Shown: one piece after another, positions 1 to 13,020 of the stretch
How the letters are laid out: every line of letters begins with the position of its first letter
Position numbering within the stretch: position 1 is the first letter of the stretch
Assembly: GCA_947623455.1 (NCBI GenBank)
Contig: OX392534.1
Location: 33,361,426 to 33,425,425, forward strand
Direction of reading: 5' to 3'
DNA from: Mimachlamys varia
Taxonomy: Eukaryota > Mollusca > Bivalvia > Pectinida > Pectinidae
DNA: 64,000 nucleotides
The notes under the pieces: model-generated
Told to the model about the DNA's origin: nothing
Database searches by the model: none
The model's input: the letters and a program-made list of their open reading frames with translations, nothing else
Program-made: the position numbers and the translations under genes

Positions 1-627
1 TCATAAATGGAACTTCACTCACCTGTGAAAAAATTACCTGTGGTACACAACGGCCCACCCAAACAACAACACCTATATCCTATTGCAATTAGTCATCCAT
101 CACACCCTTCTAATTTTCACTTTAAACGATTTCGAATAAAAGATTAAAGTGTATTTTTATACCTATGAAAGTCATAAAGTCATCAAAATTAGATGTATCA
201 CCGTCATCACGTTCTACGATAACTAAAAAAACAGTTCTATTTTTAACATAGAACATCACTATCTACTTGTAACCTTCCAAATATTTACCTACAGCAAGAT
301 GTACCTGGTACACCTTTTAAACAAGAATACAACTTAAACAACCCAATAACCAGAAAGGTAGATGTACATTTCACGCTTACTAATATCTCCATACCTGTCA
401 GTTTACGTATACATGTATCTCCATACCTGTCAGTTTATGTAATTTTGAAGGAGCATGTCTTCCTACCTGTCCAATTTACCTGGCTTCACACCTTCCAAGT
501 AGATTGATTGGGAGTTATAATCACCACACGATTACTGTTATGGGGATTTATGCCATCAATTCACCATTGATATTATGATCAATTTGAACCATACCTTCGA
601 GTTAAAGCCATTACAATGAATCTTTTT
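1..627. other. AT-rich non-coding stretch
   Basis: No supported gene, RNA or mobile element. A short phrase containing CATACCTGTCAGTTTA occurs twice near 390-440, a local duplication of about 35 bases. Confidence 0.5.
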
Positions 628-708
628 CACTCATTCACCCCTAAAGACACATTTGAACTCTTCCAATTCAAAGATTTGAATAGTTTATTATGAAATTTCA
701 GGGGTGAG
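628..708 (-). repeat. Short inverted-terminal-repeat element, copy 1
   Basis: This copy is reverse-complemented relative to the copies at 2651, 27922 and 52688. Its ends are inverted (CTCATTCACCCCT and AGGGGTGAG) and the interior contains the conserved block TTTGAATTGGAAGAGTTCAA (bottom strand). It has no coding capacity. It behaves like a miniature non-autonomous element of about 80-90 bp; the superfamily is unknown. Confidence 0.6.
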
Positions 709-2160
709 GGTGGGAGGCGGGGCGAATGACTCAATTTTGTGCTACTCACTTCTTTGCAAAACCAGTAGACACCTGTTATTTCCTTAATTACATTTAATGC
801 CTTACAATATAATTTCTCATTCTGCCAAACTTTATTTATTCTGTTCTTAAAAGTACTGATGTTAGGAGTGGATACATTATCCTGTGACAGATACTTCCAG
901 GTTTTTACTTACAAAATGGAAATAGGAAATGTTTTTTACCAGGTCTCCTCTTGTAGTATTTCTGACTGATTCCTAGCTCCAAAGTTTCACAAATTTCTGT
1001 TGAAATCATGTGTATATTTCTTTTCTATCATGTTCCCTCAATGTCTTATAATTTATTTGGGAGCACATTTACCAAAACTTAATAATAAAAAAATTCTATT
1101 AGAATTTCAAAATGAGTGTTGTAAAATATCATTTAACACATAAATATATTTCTGCCCCCCCCCCCCCCCCCCCAATACAAATTCTCATTGATCAATTATG
1201 AAATAACAGACCTGTAATTTCATATATTCATCCAGGAGTTTTAATTTTTCAAAAGTCTTTTTAAAATCTGACCAAACATCAGACACAGGAGAGCCACTTA
1301 AGGTACATGTACTAATTATGGAGTGATTATCTAACACTTGAACAGTCGATTCTCATACAAAAGCCAGACAACGTTTCACAATTTATACCATAAAACTAGG
1401 TCAAATTATAATTCTTCATAAGCTATAAGTATCACTGTCCCTGATTGTATACCAGTTCCTGTTGCTAGGAAACTGATAACCTACCCTATCAAAGCTCCCC
1501 TATCAAAGCTCCTAAAAATTATTATTTCTGTGTATTAAAATTTTTCTAAATCCAAATTTCCGTTATTAACTAAGTCAGACTAACTCACCTCCATTGTTTA
1601 TCTTCCAAATTTAAACCAGAAAATGATGTTTACATCCAGAATAAAACAATTTCAGCAACCAATTTTAAGAGCCCAGACACCAGGAGATATTAATAACTGT
1701 TGTATTATATGTTTGTTGTTTTTGAAAAAAACATTTCTGTCACTAAATGACAACTTCAGAGTTCACCACATGAATAAAATATGATCTGTATTCTATTACT
1801 TAGTCCTGTAAAACATAATATTCCTCACCTTTCAGATATTCTAGTCTTGTACCTTTAACACTTTCCCATGCTGTATGTATAATCCTGAGGATATTTCACT
1901 TTTCAGTACCACTTCTATCCGAACGCTAATCCTGTTATGATTTTGAATTTTCCTCCATCAGGTCACGAGTACACCTCCAGGTGTTATTCACCACACAAAA
2001 AAGAAAGGAATCTCATAATTCTATACACGATTTTCTCTATTATTAAAGATCCCACACAGAATACCGTACACTCCCAGGAAAAACCGATGTGCGATTGGTT
2101 AAGCGTGACCGTTATTGCACCTGAAGAGTTTATCAGTAAGGCAGTGACTACGTTATATAC
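709..2160. other. Non-coding stretch with a poly-C run
   Basis: AT-rich sequence with no supported gene. A run of 19 C residues lies at 1155-1173. A 77-codon frame at 1937-2170 has no recognisable domain and is probably chance. Confidence 0.5.
1155..1173. repeat. Poly-C mononucleotide run (19 C)
   Basis: Uninterrupted cytosines directly visible. Likely length-polymorphic. It is one of several C or G homopolymer runs in this window (see 36740, 61602, 62651). Confidence 0.95.
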
Positions 2161-2200
2161 TACATGGTGACGAATCCACTATCATACCTCGGGCCAGCTC

Positions 2201-2207
2201 TATAAAA
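2201..2207 (+). promoter_or_regulatory. TATA-like box
   Basis: TATAAAA in the context GCTCTATAAAACC, 50 bases upstream of the ATG at 2257. The local sequence has more CpG than its surroundings. The motif is seen; promoter function is inferred and unproven. Confidence 0.25.
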
Positions 2208-2256
2208 CCACAGCGCGTAACACATATTCACGAATCTCTTTGTAACACAGACATAG

Positions 2257-2421
2257 ATGGCTCAAGTTTCTGTCTTAGACTTAGTGCACACGTTCGCTTC
2301 TAAGTGCTCCCGTATACCTCCGCGGTTGTCTACAGGGGCAGGTATCAAAGTTTTACCACTCAGACAACAGATACCAATCTGTCGACACTGTCAAATACTA
2401 TTAAGTCACAACTGTAACTAA
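2257..2421 (+). CDS. Candidate small ORF (54 codons) downstream of a TATA-like box
   Basis: An ATG at 2257 opens a 54-codon frame ending in TAA at 2419. It begins MAQVSVLDLVHTFASKCSR and contains a CRHC motif near residue 45. I do not recognise a family. The position below a TATA-like box and the local CpG content are the only arguments for it. It could be a first exon, a relic of a retroelement, or chance. The frame is not flanked by convincing splice sites that I can confirm by eye. Confidence 0.15.
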   Translation: MAQVSVLDLVHTFASKCSRIPPRLSTGAGIKVLPLRQQIPICRHCQILLSHNCN

Positions 2422-2650
2422 CAGGAGAAGAGTCGCATTTATAGAAACAAAATATCACTTAGGATATCATTCACCGTGACAAAGGAGATTTCTAGCTAGT
2501 GACCACGATGACGAAGGGGATTTTAAAGTGACCTGACATTGATATTTTCTTACTGACAATGAAGTTTAAATGACTGTTTAATAGTTTACCATAATACACA
2601 ACAGTTAACATTTCACTGTTATTTTGAAAACAATCTTTCTGTTCAAATGC

Positions 2651-2740
2651 TTAACTCATCCACCCCTGAAATTTCAAAATGAACTTTTCCACCCTTTGAA
2701 TTGGAAAAGTTCAAATGTGACTTTAGGGGTAAATATGTGA
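2651..2740 (+). repeat. Short inverted-terminal-repeat element, copy 2
   Basis: Starts TTAACTCATCCACCCCTGAA and ends AGGGGTAAATATGTGA. The interior holds TTTGAATTGGAAAAGTTCAA, shared with the copies at 628, 27922 and 52688. The inverted ends suggest a miniature transposable element. Confidence 0.65.
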
Positions 2741-4274
2741 AATGGTAGAGCCAGACTTTGAAAGTGACCATCAGGCCTTTGCGCTAGGTAAATCATATAC
2801 ATGTTACTTTTGTTGTCCAAAATTTGTTGCCCTGAAAATCACTTAACTTGAATTCAGGTTTGACCAGTCTTTTTCTGGTAGCAATTTCATTTACCTTGAA
2901 AATGAAGCAGCCTACAGAAATGCTGTTCTTGCTAAAATGTAAAAAATATCATCCGAACTCTAAGAGGACAATCATAAATAACAATCCGGCATATAGGAGA
3001 TACCAAAACAACAGGCAAGGCAACACAAGCAAGGGAAGAAACTCTGGTCTGGATTTATCAGATCTGATATTGGAACTCTCCACTAAGGAGGTAAATAAAT
3101 GGCAATTACTTGAAGCGGTAGATAACTTTGAAAGATTTATATACAAACAGTTATAGGGATAGAGCTCTTCCCTTTGAAGGTAAATAAATAACAATTAGAT
3201 GTAGCGCTGGATATACCGATAACCTTGAATCTATTAATGTTCCAAGTGTTCTCGACTATTAACACTACAACTGTTTTTACCAATCTACATTATAAGATCT
3301 AATACATGTACTGTATAACACTTGGCAGAAAACTGTTATCTAAAATGTAGTTGATTCAAGCCTCAATACCTATCTCTTACTTTGACCTGTGTAAAACAAC
3401 ATCTCTTTGAATTAAGATAAATTATTATGGTTTGGAGGGAAAACATTTCAGAATTTGGTACAACCTTGGTCTATTTCTGGTTTACTTAGTGAAATATGGA
3501 TCCTGTGATCTTTTGCATTAAGTGAAAGAGCTCTTTCCGGTTAGGAAATGTTATTAACACATTTCTCACTTTACAGAGCGGAATTTCTCAAGAAATCATT
3601 TAACATTATGACACATCAAATATATAACACCTCGTCAAACATGTAAACAAGTTTTTTCAGTTGAATATCATCATAAGAATAACACCTTCCACAAAATGTG
3701 ATAAAACAGTGTAAAATAAAGCAGAACCCTCTAAATTTTTTTATAGCTACAAGTCAGAGGAAATCAGAAAGAAAATAGCCTCCACAAGGAGACATATAGC
3801 ATCTAAAACATCAGAAATATTGCTTTTATCACGTTTTAAAGTGATTTTAAGTCAAGTGTTATATATAAAACATATGTGTATGCAGACACCAATTATTGTA
3901 ATCGGTCATGTAAAAGTTACTATAATTATACCATTTTAAACTATTATTTTTTATTACAAGTTTGGAAGAGTCATTACAGGACAATACCTGTCGGTATGAT
4001 ATTATCAACACCTTTAGGTTGTACATATATACCGGGTATAACATCTTTAGAGACATTTGAAGTTGACAGATTTCAATGAAATGTCAATTTCACAGACCAA
4101 AACCAGACAACACCAGGCCTGGCTACTGACTATATCCATACAAAACCTTGGCCCAGTCTGAAAAGAACAACTATGTGATCAGAAATAAGAATCTTGTTTT
4201 TGTTGTTTCTTTTATTACACTAGCTTGTTTGTTATTCATTGAGGTCCTGTCAGGAACACTGAAACTTATTACTG
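2741..4274. other. AT-rich non-coding stretch
   Basis: No recognisable gene. A 102-codon frame on the plus strand at 2848-3156 is opposed by an 81-codon frame on the minus strand, and neither shows a domain. Both are treated as chance frames. Confidence 0.45.
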
Positions 4275-4868
4275 GTTAAGAAAAGGCATAAATGGGCCTG
4301 TTGTTATGCTGGTTTAGAAAAGGCATAGTGGGCCTGTTGTGCTGGTTTGGAAAGGCATGGTGGGCCTGTTATTATGATGGTTTAGAAAAGGCATAGTGGG
4401 CCTGTTGTTATGCTGGTTTAGAAAAGGTATAGTGGGCCTGTTGTTGTGCTGGTTTGGAAAAGGCATAGTGGGCCTGTTGTTATGCTGGTTTAGAAAAGGC
4501 ATAATGAGCCTGTTGTTATGCTGGTTTAGAAAAGGCATAATGAGTCTGATGTAATGCTGGTTTAGAAAAGGCATAGTGGGCCTGTTGTTATGCTGGTTTA
4601 GAAAAGGTATAGTGGGCCTGTTGTTATGCTGGTTTAGAAAAGGCAAAGTGGGCCTGTTGTTATGCTGGTTTAGAAAAGGTATAGTGGGCCTGTTGTTATG
4701 CTGGTTTAGAAAAGGTATAGTGGGCCTGTTGTTATGCTGGTTTAGAAAAGGCATAGTAGGCCTGTTATGCTGCTTTAGAAAAGGCATTTTAGGCCTGTTA
4801 TGTTGGTTTAGAAAAGGCATAGTTTGCCTGTTGTTATACTTGTTTAGAAAATGCATAGTGGGCCTGCA
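4275..4868. repeat. 36-bp minisatellite, about 17 units
   Basis: Tandem units of about 36 bases built on GGCCTGTTGTTATGCTGG followed by TTTAGAAAAGGCATAGTG. A few units are shortened or diverged. Because 36 is a multiple of three and the unit lacks stops in one frame per strand, frames stay open on both strands: a minus-strand frame of 214 codons (4314-4958, repeat MPFLNQHNNRPT) and a plus-strand frame of 112 codons (4576-4914, repeat GLLLCWFRKGIV). These are best read as by-products of the repeat, with no start context, domain or second exon to support a protein. Confidence 0.93.
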
Positions 4869-5105
4869 AACTGATAATAATGGTGAATTTGTACCAGATA
4901 TCAAATTAGGATAACAGTGCAAAAAGTTGAAAATCCGAATTGTAAACAAGAATGACACTTAAACAACAAGTATATATTTAGAACAGTATACATACCAAGG
5001 TCAGAGTTCATATTAGCTTTAATTTGTCATGGAGATAAAGAAGACTAGGGGGTCTCCATGCCTTGCCATATATACATTTTTTCGCTTACTGTTTTTTTTC
5101 TGAAC
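4869..5105. other. Non-coding spacer
   Basis: Short AT-rich stretch after the minisatellite. Nothing recognisable. Confidence 0.5.
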
Positions 5106-5567
5106 CTATCTCCTACTTCCATCTCGTATCAGGAGTGTTTCGTGTCTAGAAACACTTATACCATCTATTTCTGGACTGCTACATGAAAAAAACACCTGTT
5201 CCTCCCGACATTTGACATGTATGGTGTAAGTAAACCCGCCCCAGATTCCTACATATCCCCTGGATCTCCTACTCACAACAAGTAAATAGGTCGTAAAAAC
5301 AGGTGCACCGGCACTCACACACGACATGGGGTCCGCATTCACACACGACAGGGGGTCTAAATCTATGTCACTGAGATGTATGTTTTGATAGAAATCAACA
5401 AATGCATGATGCAATAAATCTATTTTCATCGACATGCATGTTTTGCTTCTTTCCGAAATAAACATTTTAATTACAAGACTTCTAAGTGCAACTTTACCAA
5501 ACATTCTCCAGTATGAATAGGCATATACCATAATAAATATCACCCCAGCATATGTTTTTTTTTCCAT
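5106..5567 (-). CDS. Unrecognised 153-codon ORF
   Basis: One of the longest non-repetitive frames outside the retroelement. It starts MEKKTYAGVIFIMVYAYSYW (hydrophobic N-terminus, residues 8-18) and contains a small internal duplication (DPLSCV / DPMSCV near residues 72-84) reflecting a repeated CACACACGACA phrase in the DNA. It ends in DGSRR. No domain is recognised and the region is not unusually GC-rich. A chance frame or a decayed transposon gene are both plausible. Confidence 0.15.
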   Translation of the reverse strand: MEKKTYAGVIFIMVYAYSYWRMFGKVALRSLVIKMFISERSKTCMSMKIDLLHHAFVDFYQNIHLSDIDLDPLSCVNADPMSCVSAGAPVFTTYLLVVSRRSRGYVGIWGGFTYTIHVKCREEQVFFSCSSPEIDGISVSRHETLLIRDGSRR

Positions 5568-7230
5568 TATATAATTGTATTTAACATTTTGATAATGACA
5601 TGCCGAGAATCAATAAACTTGCCGGATATTTGATAATGACGTGCAGGGTTGAAGATATTAAGTAAACAAACTGCTTTTAATTTTCCTAATCACACAACAG
5701 TTCGTTTAAACAGCCGTCATATTGTGCATAAAACTGAGTAGAATTCATCATCTTAAAAACCTATCTTCTGCTTTGTATACAAGACCATTAGGTGGGTGTG
5801 GTGGTATCGTAAACACAACATGCCACCGCCTTCTCGTTAATCTACAAGTCAGGGATGATTATTCTAGCCGATAATGGAACAGACCAATCTTGTTGAAAAA
5901 TTGGCTGATCCAACCATGCAAGACAGCTTCAGGATGAAAAATGAATGTTTCCCATTAGCTGGTTGAATTGGTTCTATCGAGGCCACTCCAAAATGGTTTG
6001 AAGACAGTTGAATCCCTGCCATTAAATCGTTCAAACCATTAAGATCAGCCTATTTTTAAGACACCTTTTATGATGACTTATTAACTCACCAATATTACAC
6101 AAGCTTTTTATAATCTTGTTTTGTGCAATTTAGCAATTTCACCTGATTCAATATCATTGAAAACAGATAAAGTGAAAACAATCCGAGTTACTAAAGTGAA
6201 GAGAAGCCCAGGAAGGGTCATAATAAAAAAGAAACAGCAGCTTTCATGTAAATTATATTGCAAGATGGTCGCTGAGCAGTCATTTGAATAAAACTTAAAC
6301 TGTTAAATTCCAAATTTGCCATCTGGTCGTATTTTTGTGGTTGGTTACAAAACTGAAGAGCCATCTCTATAAAGATCAACAGGTATCTTAATTCATGTAA
6401 AATTTGAGATAGATGCATTCATTGCTTTCTGAGAAATAGTGATAGCAAATTATAAATGTCTTATCCAAGATGGCCTTTTATTGTTATAATTAGTTCCCAT
6501 AAGTTAAACCTGCACAACTAAGTACAAAGTAAATCTACCTGTGAAATTTGAGAAAGTCAAAGATCCATTGCAATTCGTTCATCCATCTCAACAAATAGAA
6601 ATGCCAAACTTTAATTGAGAAAATCCCTATATAAATATAGATGTAGCTACTTAGCCATCAGTTTTCATTCCCAAAATGACATATTTTATATGTTCCAATG
6701 GTTGATTAAAAAGACATGTTACTGAGGTACGAAAATTAAAATGAGAAGATATAGAGTCACAAACTCATGATATAATTTGGCCTTCAAGAAAGCAGAAAAT
6801 GTTCTTTTAAAGTTTTCAACACTGCACATGTACATCACAATGCAGATGGACTTATTTTAGACGTTATTAACATAGCACAGGGGTGAAAAAATTAAGCAGG
6901 AAATATAGACATGCGTAAACAGTCTTTAGACACTTAATTATTATGTAATAAACATCACTGTTTGTTCATTCATAAGAAACCTCGCATACAAATGTCAGTG
7001 CTTATACAACTTCCTGGATATCTTGTTACTCATTTCAAAAATAACGGCTCATTTACATATCAAATGTAATAATGACCAACCAATTCGTAGTCAACCATGC
7101 GTAGAAATAGAAGTCTGAAGCAAAACAAACAACTGTAATGTACATCTGACAATGTTTCCATTTCATTCATGAATTTATTATTGAGGTCCGACTACACAAC
7201 AATTAGAATAGGCACACAGTGGTAAAAAAC
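5568..7230. other. AT-rich non-coding stretch
   Basis: No supported gene or repeat apart from short low-complexity runs. The 66-codon minus-strand frame at 6218-6418 shows no domain. Confidence 0.45.
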
Positions 7231-7560
7231 TATTGAGCTAAACTGAAACTATAAAACACAATGCGTGGGAAATGTACAGATCTCCAACAGCCTTAACCAA
7301 ATATTGAGCTAAACTGAAACTATAAAACACGATACGTGGAAAATCTACAGGTCTCCAACAGCCGTAAACAACCACTGAGCTAAACTGAAACTATAAAACA
7401 CAATACGTGGAAAATCTACAGGTCTCCAACAGCCGTAAACAACTGAAACTATAAAACACAATACTTGGAAAATCTATAAGTCTCCAACAGCCGTAAACAA
7501 ATATTGAGCTAAACTGAAACTATAAAACACGATACTTGGGAAATGTACAGGTCTCCCAAC
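7231..7560. repeat. 71-bp tandem repeat, about 4.7 units
   Basis: Units begin ATTGAGCTAAACTGAAACTA and continue through TCCAACAGCCGTAAACAA. Successive starts lie at 7232, 7303 and 7374 (spacing 71). The fourth unit has lost about 12 bases at its start, and the last unit ends at TCTCCCAAC. Point differences such as CACAATGC versus CACGATAC separate the units. No coding content. Confidence 0.9.
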
Positions 7561-8062
7561 AACACGATTACAGAAATTCAAAGATGAAAGACAATATCTG
7601 TCATAGTGGCATTCAAACTATTCCATAGTCCCTCATATTACTCTTAAATAATTTATTATCCGTATCTGTATCTGAGGCCTCATCTATGAAATATTTCATT
7701 ATTCATTAAAAGTACATCAAGGTCCATAAAATTTCATGTCCTTATGAAACATTGATAATTTTCAATAAAAATGTGAACTATCTGGCACAGAAATCATGAA
7801 ATTAAAAACATGTGTACAGTAGGTTACTGATCATTTAACTTTAAATGGTATCAACTTTGGATTTCAATTCTTTGTAAATATGTGGTCACTCAAAACAGCT
7901 AGGTCACTGAGGTGGTCTGACACACATCTGGTCAATGAAGATCGCGAAAGCTGTTAACTCTAGATAATTGGGTATCGAGACCTGTGGCCTATCATATATC
8001 ATACAATGCATGCTTCGACTGTACAGACAGAATGTTTTAGCTGCATGTCTAAATGTCATTGC
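7561..8062. other. Non-coding stretch
   Basis: AT-rich; nothing recognised. Confidence 0.5.
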
Positions 8063-8308
8063 TTATTTTGTCCATGTGTTTATCAAGACACCTTCGCCAG
8101 AATCAATGTACCACAAATTAATGAACCAGACGAAACCCTTGATTTGATCAAAAGGAGCTATGTTTGATGACGGCTCAGCGTCAATAAATGGCAGCAACAA
8201 GTTATCAAACGCTGCAGCGGAAGTGTTCTCGAAATGTCCGGAAGGTCTGTTTCGGGTTGATGTGTCAAGCCTCAGCGATGATGACCCCAAGACCAATTCT
8301 AGAATCAT
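8063..8308 (-). pseudogene. Unrecognised exon-like frame (81 codons)
   Basis: The minus-strand frame reads sensibly over 81 codons (core SAAAFDNLLLPFIDAEPSSN) and the DNA here is richer in CpG than its flanks. An overlapping plus-strand frame of 64 codons (8160-8354) is also open. I cannot assign either to a family. It may be a single host exon, a transposon relic or chance. No donor or acceptor pair could be fixed by eye. Confidence 0.15.
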
Positions 8309-11300
8309 GATTGGCTGCTTGACCAGTAAATGGTCGATGGTAAGGTCAGCCTAATACTTGGGTGTCACAGAAGCCCTTTAACTGCTGGTCAAATACTGAC
8401 CATAGTGCAAAGCTTTTATAAGAATGCAATTAATTCAGTTATTTTGCAGTCTGTCGCATGGCTTCTAGCAGTTAAGGTGCGGAATGAATCCCCATTGTGC
8501 TTAAAGTGTATAAATGTAATACGGTAAGCCAAACAGGATGGCCTTATGACTGCCCAAGGATTTGATTCCAGACTAGGAAGGCAAAACGAACATAACAGAA
8601 TTCTTCTTCATACATAAATATTTTATTATACCGGCTCAGTTGTATGTGTGCACGATAAGTCAAGTAGGGTCAAAAAGTTATTTTCGTTTTATGGTTCAGA
8701 AGTTATACTCTGTTCATGTGAAACCATTTATCATGTATTATATTACCAAAATAAATCATGTTTATAGCCCATATAAATTTTAAACATTTTATAAAGCATG
8801 TTGAGACACATTTTTTAAAATTTAGAACCATGCAAAACAGTCATGTGGGTCGTCCTGTGCAATAAAAAATTAACACAAAAAAAAGTTGCTATTGACAGTT
8901 CAGCCCTCTAAAATCAAAAAGACTCACTCAGTTGCATAAATCTGTCTTGCAAGTTATCACAAATATATTTTCCAGACATTTGTCGCAAAGGTGCAATAGT
9001 CAAACTGACATTACCCATTAGAGATATCCCTGATGTTCACCCATGATCATCATGGCGTTTGTCGATGTGATTGGATTATAAATACTCTAGATAGTTCTGA
9101 TCTTGACTGTTCCCTTGTAACTCTGGACAAATCCAGTTAAACGGTGCTTATACTGTGTTATGAAGTCGGCTACCAATACCATGGCTACAGCATGGCATAA
9201 TGTACTAATTTGGTACGTACAGTATCTATACATATATAATTTATACAAAGATATATACTAACAACCTTGTAAACAGTCTCACTGGACCAGTTATAAAGCT
9301 AAATAGGACCCCTCCTCTGAGAATGAAGGAATAAGGATGTATTGATTGTGGTGATACAGAACCACAAGTCATCCAATAGTAGACTTCATTTAATTTGACA
9401 TTCAAGAGCTATCAAATGCCTTTTTTTTCAATTCTAAATTACTGCTTTGTTCTTCCCTTAAAATTAAAAAATTTCTTACTGAGTGCATGGGTTGCCTTTC
9501 CTTTGGGGACTGGGTATTTTGCACATATCTACACATGTAAATTGTTTTTTAAAAACTCTTTTAGGTTTTTTCCAAATAACTCATGATATTTGTGATATTT
9601 TTTTTTAAACCAACACTAAAAATGTGATCTCTTGACTTCTGTAAATTTGACCTCAGTTTCAAGAAAACACAATCAACAGAAAAAGGACTACGAAAGTTCA
9701 AACATATATTATGAATGATGACGAACAACAAAGTGTTTCATACTTCAATAAACTACCAGTCAAACAAGGTAATAAGGCAAGGTTTTAATTGTTTCCGAAC
9801 TAGTTTTAACAGTACCACACAGTTCTTTGTAGAGCCCATTATTTGCATGCAAAGTCACAATCAAAAACACAATTCTTTGAAGCCGTTAAATTGTGAAATT
9901 TGTCTCATAAAAAGTAACATGTTTTATAGAGTACTAACTTTGAAAACGTTAACATTTGAAATAGAAATTTTGAAGTGAAATAAAAAACAAAGTACACTAT
10001 ATTTCAATGACAAAGATGAGTTATCTCCCCTGTCAGAAGATAAAACATTGATGCACAGCAACTGATTGTGTGATGATCCTAAAACGTGATTATTCCCGGA
10101 TGTGTTGTAAAAATATTCACACATGAATACCTTGATGTGGAGTGTTCTCTAAACAATATACGGAAACAAATCAATTCTACATGTAAATCTAGGCAGTCAA
10201 TAAAAAAAATGGCATTTGTGCCGCGAGGACCACACAAGCAATATCACAAGTCTGATCTCTGTGAATGTATTAAACATGCATAAATACACCTGTTAATAAT
10301 CAAAGATAGAATTGATGAAGCATTAATTGCTGACAAAGCGGGTGTTTTAGAACTATTCAATTGGTTTTTGACTATGACTTCTTCCTGTATTGAAATCAAT
10401 GATGTATGACATTTTTCTTTCATTTAAAAAAAATCACCAATTTCAATAATTTTACAACAAAACTCCAGAGGAAAGGCACTCCATGATAAAAATCATTCAT
10501 TGAAAATACATATAAACAGCTAAAAATTCTGAAGTTTTTAACTTCTTCACTATTTGAACTAGTAGAGTTAAAATGTATCTTCAGTGGCGAATGATTTAAA
10601 TATAATGGCAGATCAAACTTTCAATGTGTGATGACCATACATATATTCACTAAAACCCCACTTACTCCAATCCAGTTTTACTTGAATATCACCTCATTCG
10701 TTGAACAGTTTGTTTGGTCCCAACCCGGTTTGTACATATTAAACCAACCCCAGATTACTTAAATACCATGTATTCCTTGAACTATTGATCAGGTCCCCAC
10801 AAGTTTTTGTAAAGGGGGTTTTACTATACATACAGACCGGCAATTTTTTCAATACGTTTTGAAAAATTTCAAGACTGAACACTTTTCGTCTTCAGACTGT
10901 GTATATATCCACAAGACAGGTATGTTATGAGATTGATAAAGTTTTAGTAAGATTGATCCTACCTGACTTATCACAACATAGATATTTACCCATCAGTCAC
11001 GTCTGCATCATCAACACAACATCATCCCCTAGTGTCATTACCTCAGGTATCACACCCAAACATTTACAGGTAACGTGAGTCACACTAGAGTAATTAACCT
11101 ACTTAACAGAGAGATCAGGTGATCATCAGATGGTGTAATAATTCCGTTGCTAGGTCGGACAGGAGAATCAAACGTTTCTCTTGCACAAGAATGCTCGGAA
11201 CTCTTTTGATAGGAGGTAGAATTGATCCATAACACCTCATCCTATCCAAATTTAATGACAGGATTATCATGAAAAAACACTCGATGGATGTGTTGAAAAA

Positions 11301-13019
11301 ATATCGTAAAAAGTAAATGAAGATTTGATAGTGTATTTACCTCCTGTTTGTGTTCAGTTTATCGGGGCATTAAGTCTGAAGTTGGCCATCACTCACAAAC
11401 AAATGAGGCAACAGTTATGTCATCATACAGTTCTGTTAGGAGGGCCCATTCTAGTTCATATATGGGGAATGTCATCTTGCCCTGAAGGCTGGAGCTAATG
11501 GAAGATTTACTTTCACGGCAATATTTAAGACGTGACAAACACTGTATTGTTTTGTGTTGCCTTGTAAGTCCAAAACAGGAATGAACATTTTCTTTCAAAA
11601 ATTTTGTAACAAAAATGTTCCCAGTGTCAAATATCAAAACAATCTTCAAAAAACTTTTCAATGACAATGTTTATAGAAGTCGAGATTCAATGACCTTGAC
11701 AGTACTCTTTGAGCATTATAAACTATAAGTATCTTTTCTCATCTAAACTTCTTTATTCTAGGAGAAAAGCTCAACAATTTATACTGTAAGTGTTTTGACC
11801 TTAAAAAACTTTTCTCCTCTGTGTGCACACAATATACTAGTATGACCTTGATCATTTGAACTTTCACTTCCTTCAATCGATCATCAATTACACGATAACA
11901 ATGAGAGTCTAGCAGCATTTCTGAATTTAACTGAAATGTCCCAAACCAGAAAAACCTGATCAGGAAACCATAAAAGCTGTTCAATAAGAACGTTAACACT
12001 TCGTCGTCGGTACCAGACGAGAATGATTGAATATTCGCTGTAGAAAATCTTGACATCTCCGTAATATTTTCTATGATTGCACATCCTAACAAGTGTGATT
12101 GAACACTTTATGCAACGCCAAAATCACGAGACAGTCATCTGCATATTGATCATTTGGATACAGGTTCGTACAATAAACAATTTATACCTACGAGGGAGAT
12201 GGATCGGAATCGGATCATTCTTTCCACCTCTACAACCCTCATTTCTAATGCTGCCAATTCCAGACTTGTTAGTGAGAAAGTGACGTGACTTTATCAGATC
12301 TGCATTCAGTGACATTCAATAATTCCCCGGAATGTTTTTTCTTAATCTCGAAATCTTAACTGTATCACAATCAATGTCTGCTATCAGGTTATATCACCGC
12401 TGAGCTGTTACCATGGTTACACATAGTTTCAACAACAAAACAACATATTAGACGGCTTGTTCTGGTAAAAGATACATGGATATAGGAAAGTACAGCACAC
12501 AGATCACAATTCATCAACCATTAAAATTAAGTGTATAGGTTACAAATTGGGAATTAAGTTCCGTGAATTTTGTTGGATGTTGTTTTGAGGATAAGATCAC
12601 GTAAATGTCTAACAAGCATTTTCTCTCTGCCTGTGGTTGAATTCTAAACACCTTTCAGGCATTCTTTGGCGCTTTCAATACAATTTTAAAACCAAACCTT
12701 AAGCATTTAAGCAGCTTGATTATTCCATGTTTACATGTATAAATTAAAAGTCAGCAACAACACAATAGGCCAGGCACAGTCGTAATGTTACAGATCTAAT
12801 GCTAATAATAGCATTTGGATTCCGTGCTCAAACCAACTTTATTTTCACCCATGTAATTATGTCGCACAGTCAAAAGTCTTCGTTAACATAGAAACATTGA
12901 TTGTTAACACCAGTTTTGCTTTTGGTCTCCTTAAAATTCTTTCAACGCATAATGACCTCACATGGTATGGACACCCTGGTAAAATACTAGCCATTTGCTA
13001 CAGACTCAGACAGGGAGAG
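8309..13019. other. Long AT-rich non-coding stretch
   Basis: No supported gene. Frames at 9715-9978, 11389-11667 and 11739-12092 have no recognisable motif. A mildly GC-richer patch near 12190-12250 also gives no domain. No tRNA-like or inverted-repeat element was recognised in this interval. Confidence 0.4.
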
Positions 13020-13020
13020 T

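Noticed and set aside
7231..7560. CRISPR array
   Set aside because: Direct tandem repeats with no unique spacers, in a eukaryotic context; this is a minisatellite.
8063..8527. Host gene exon
   Set aside because: Open frames on both strands and mild CpG enrichment, but no domain or firm splice sites; kept only as a low-confidence entry.
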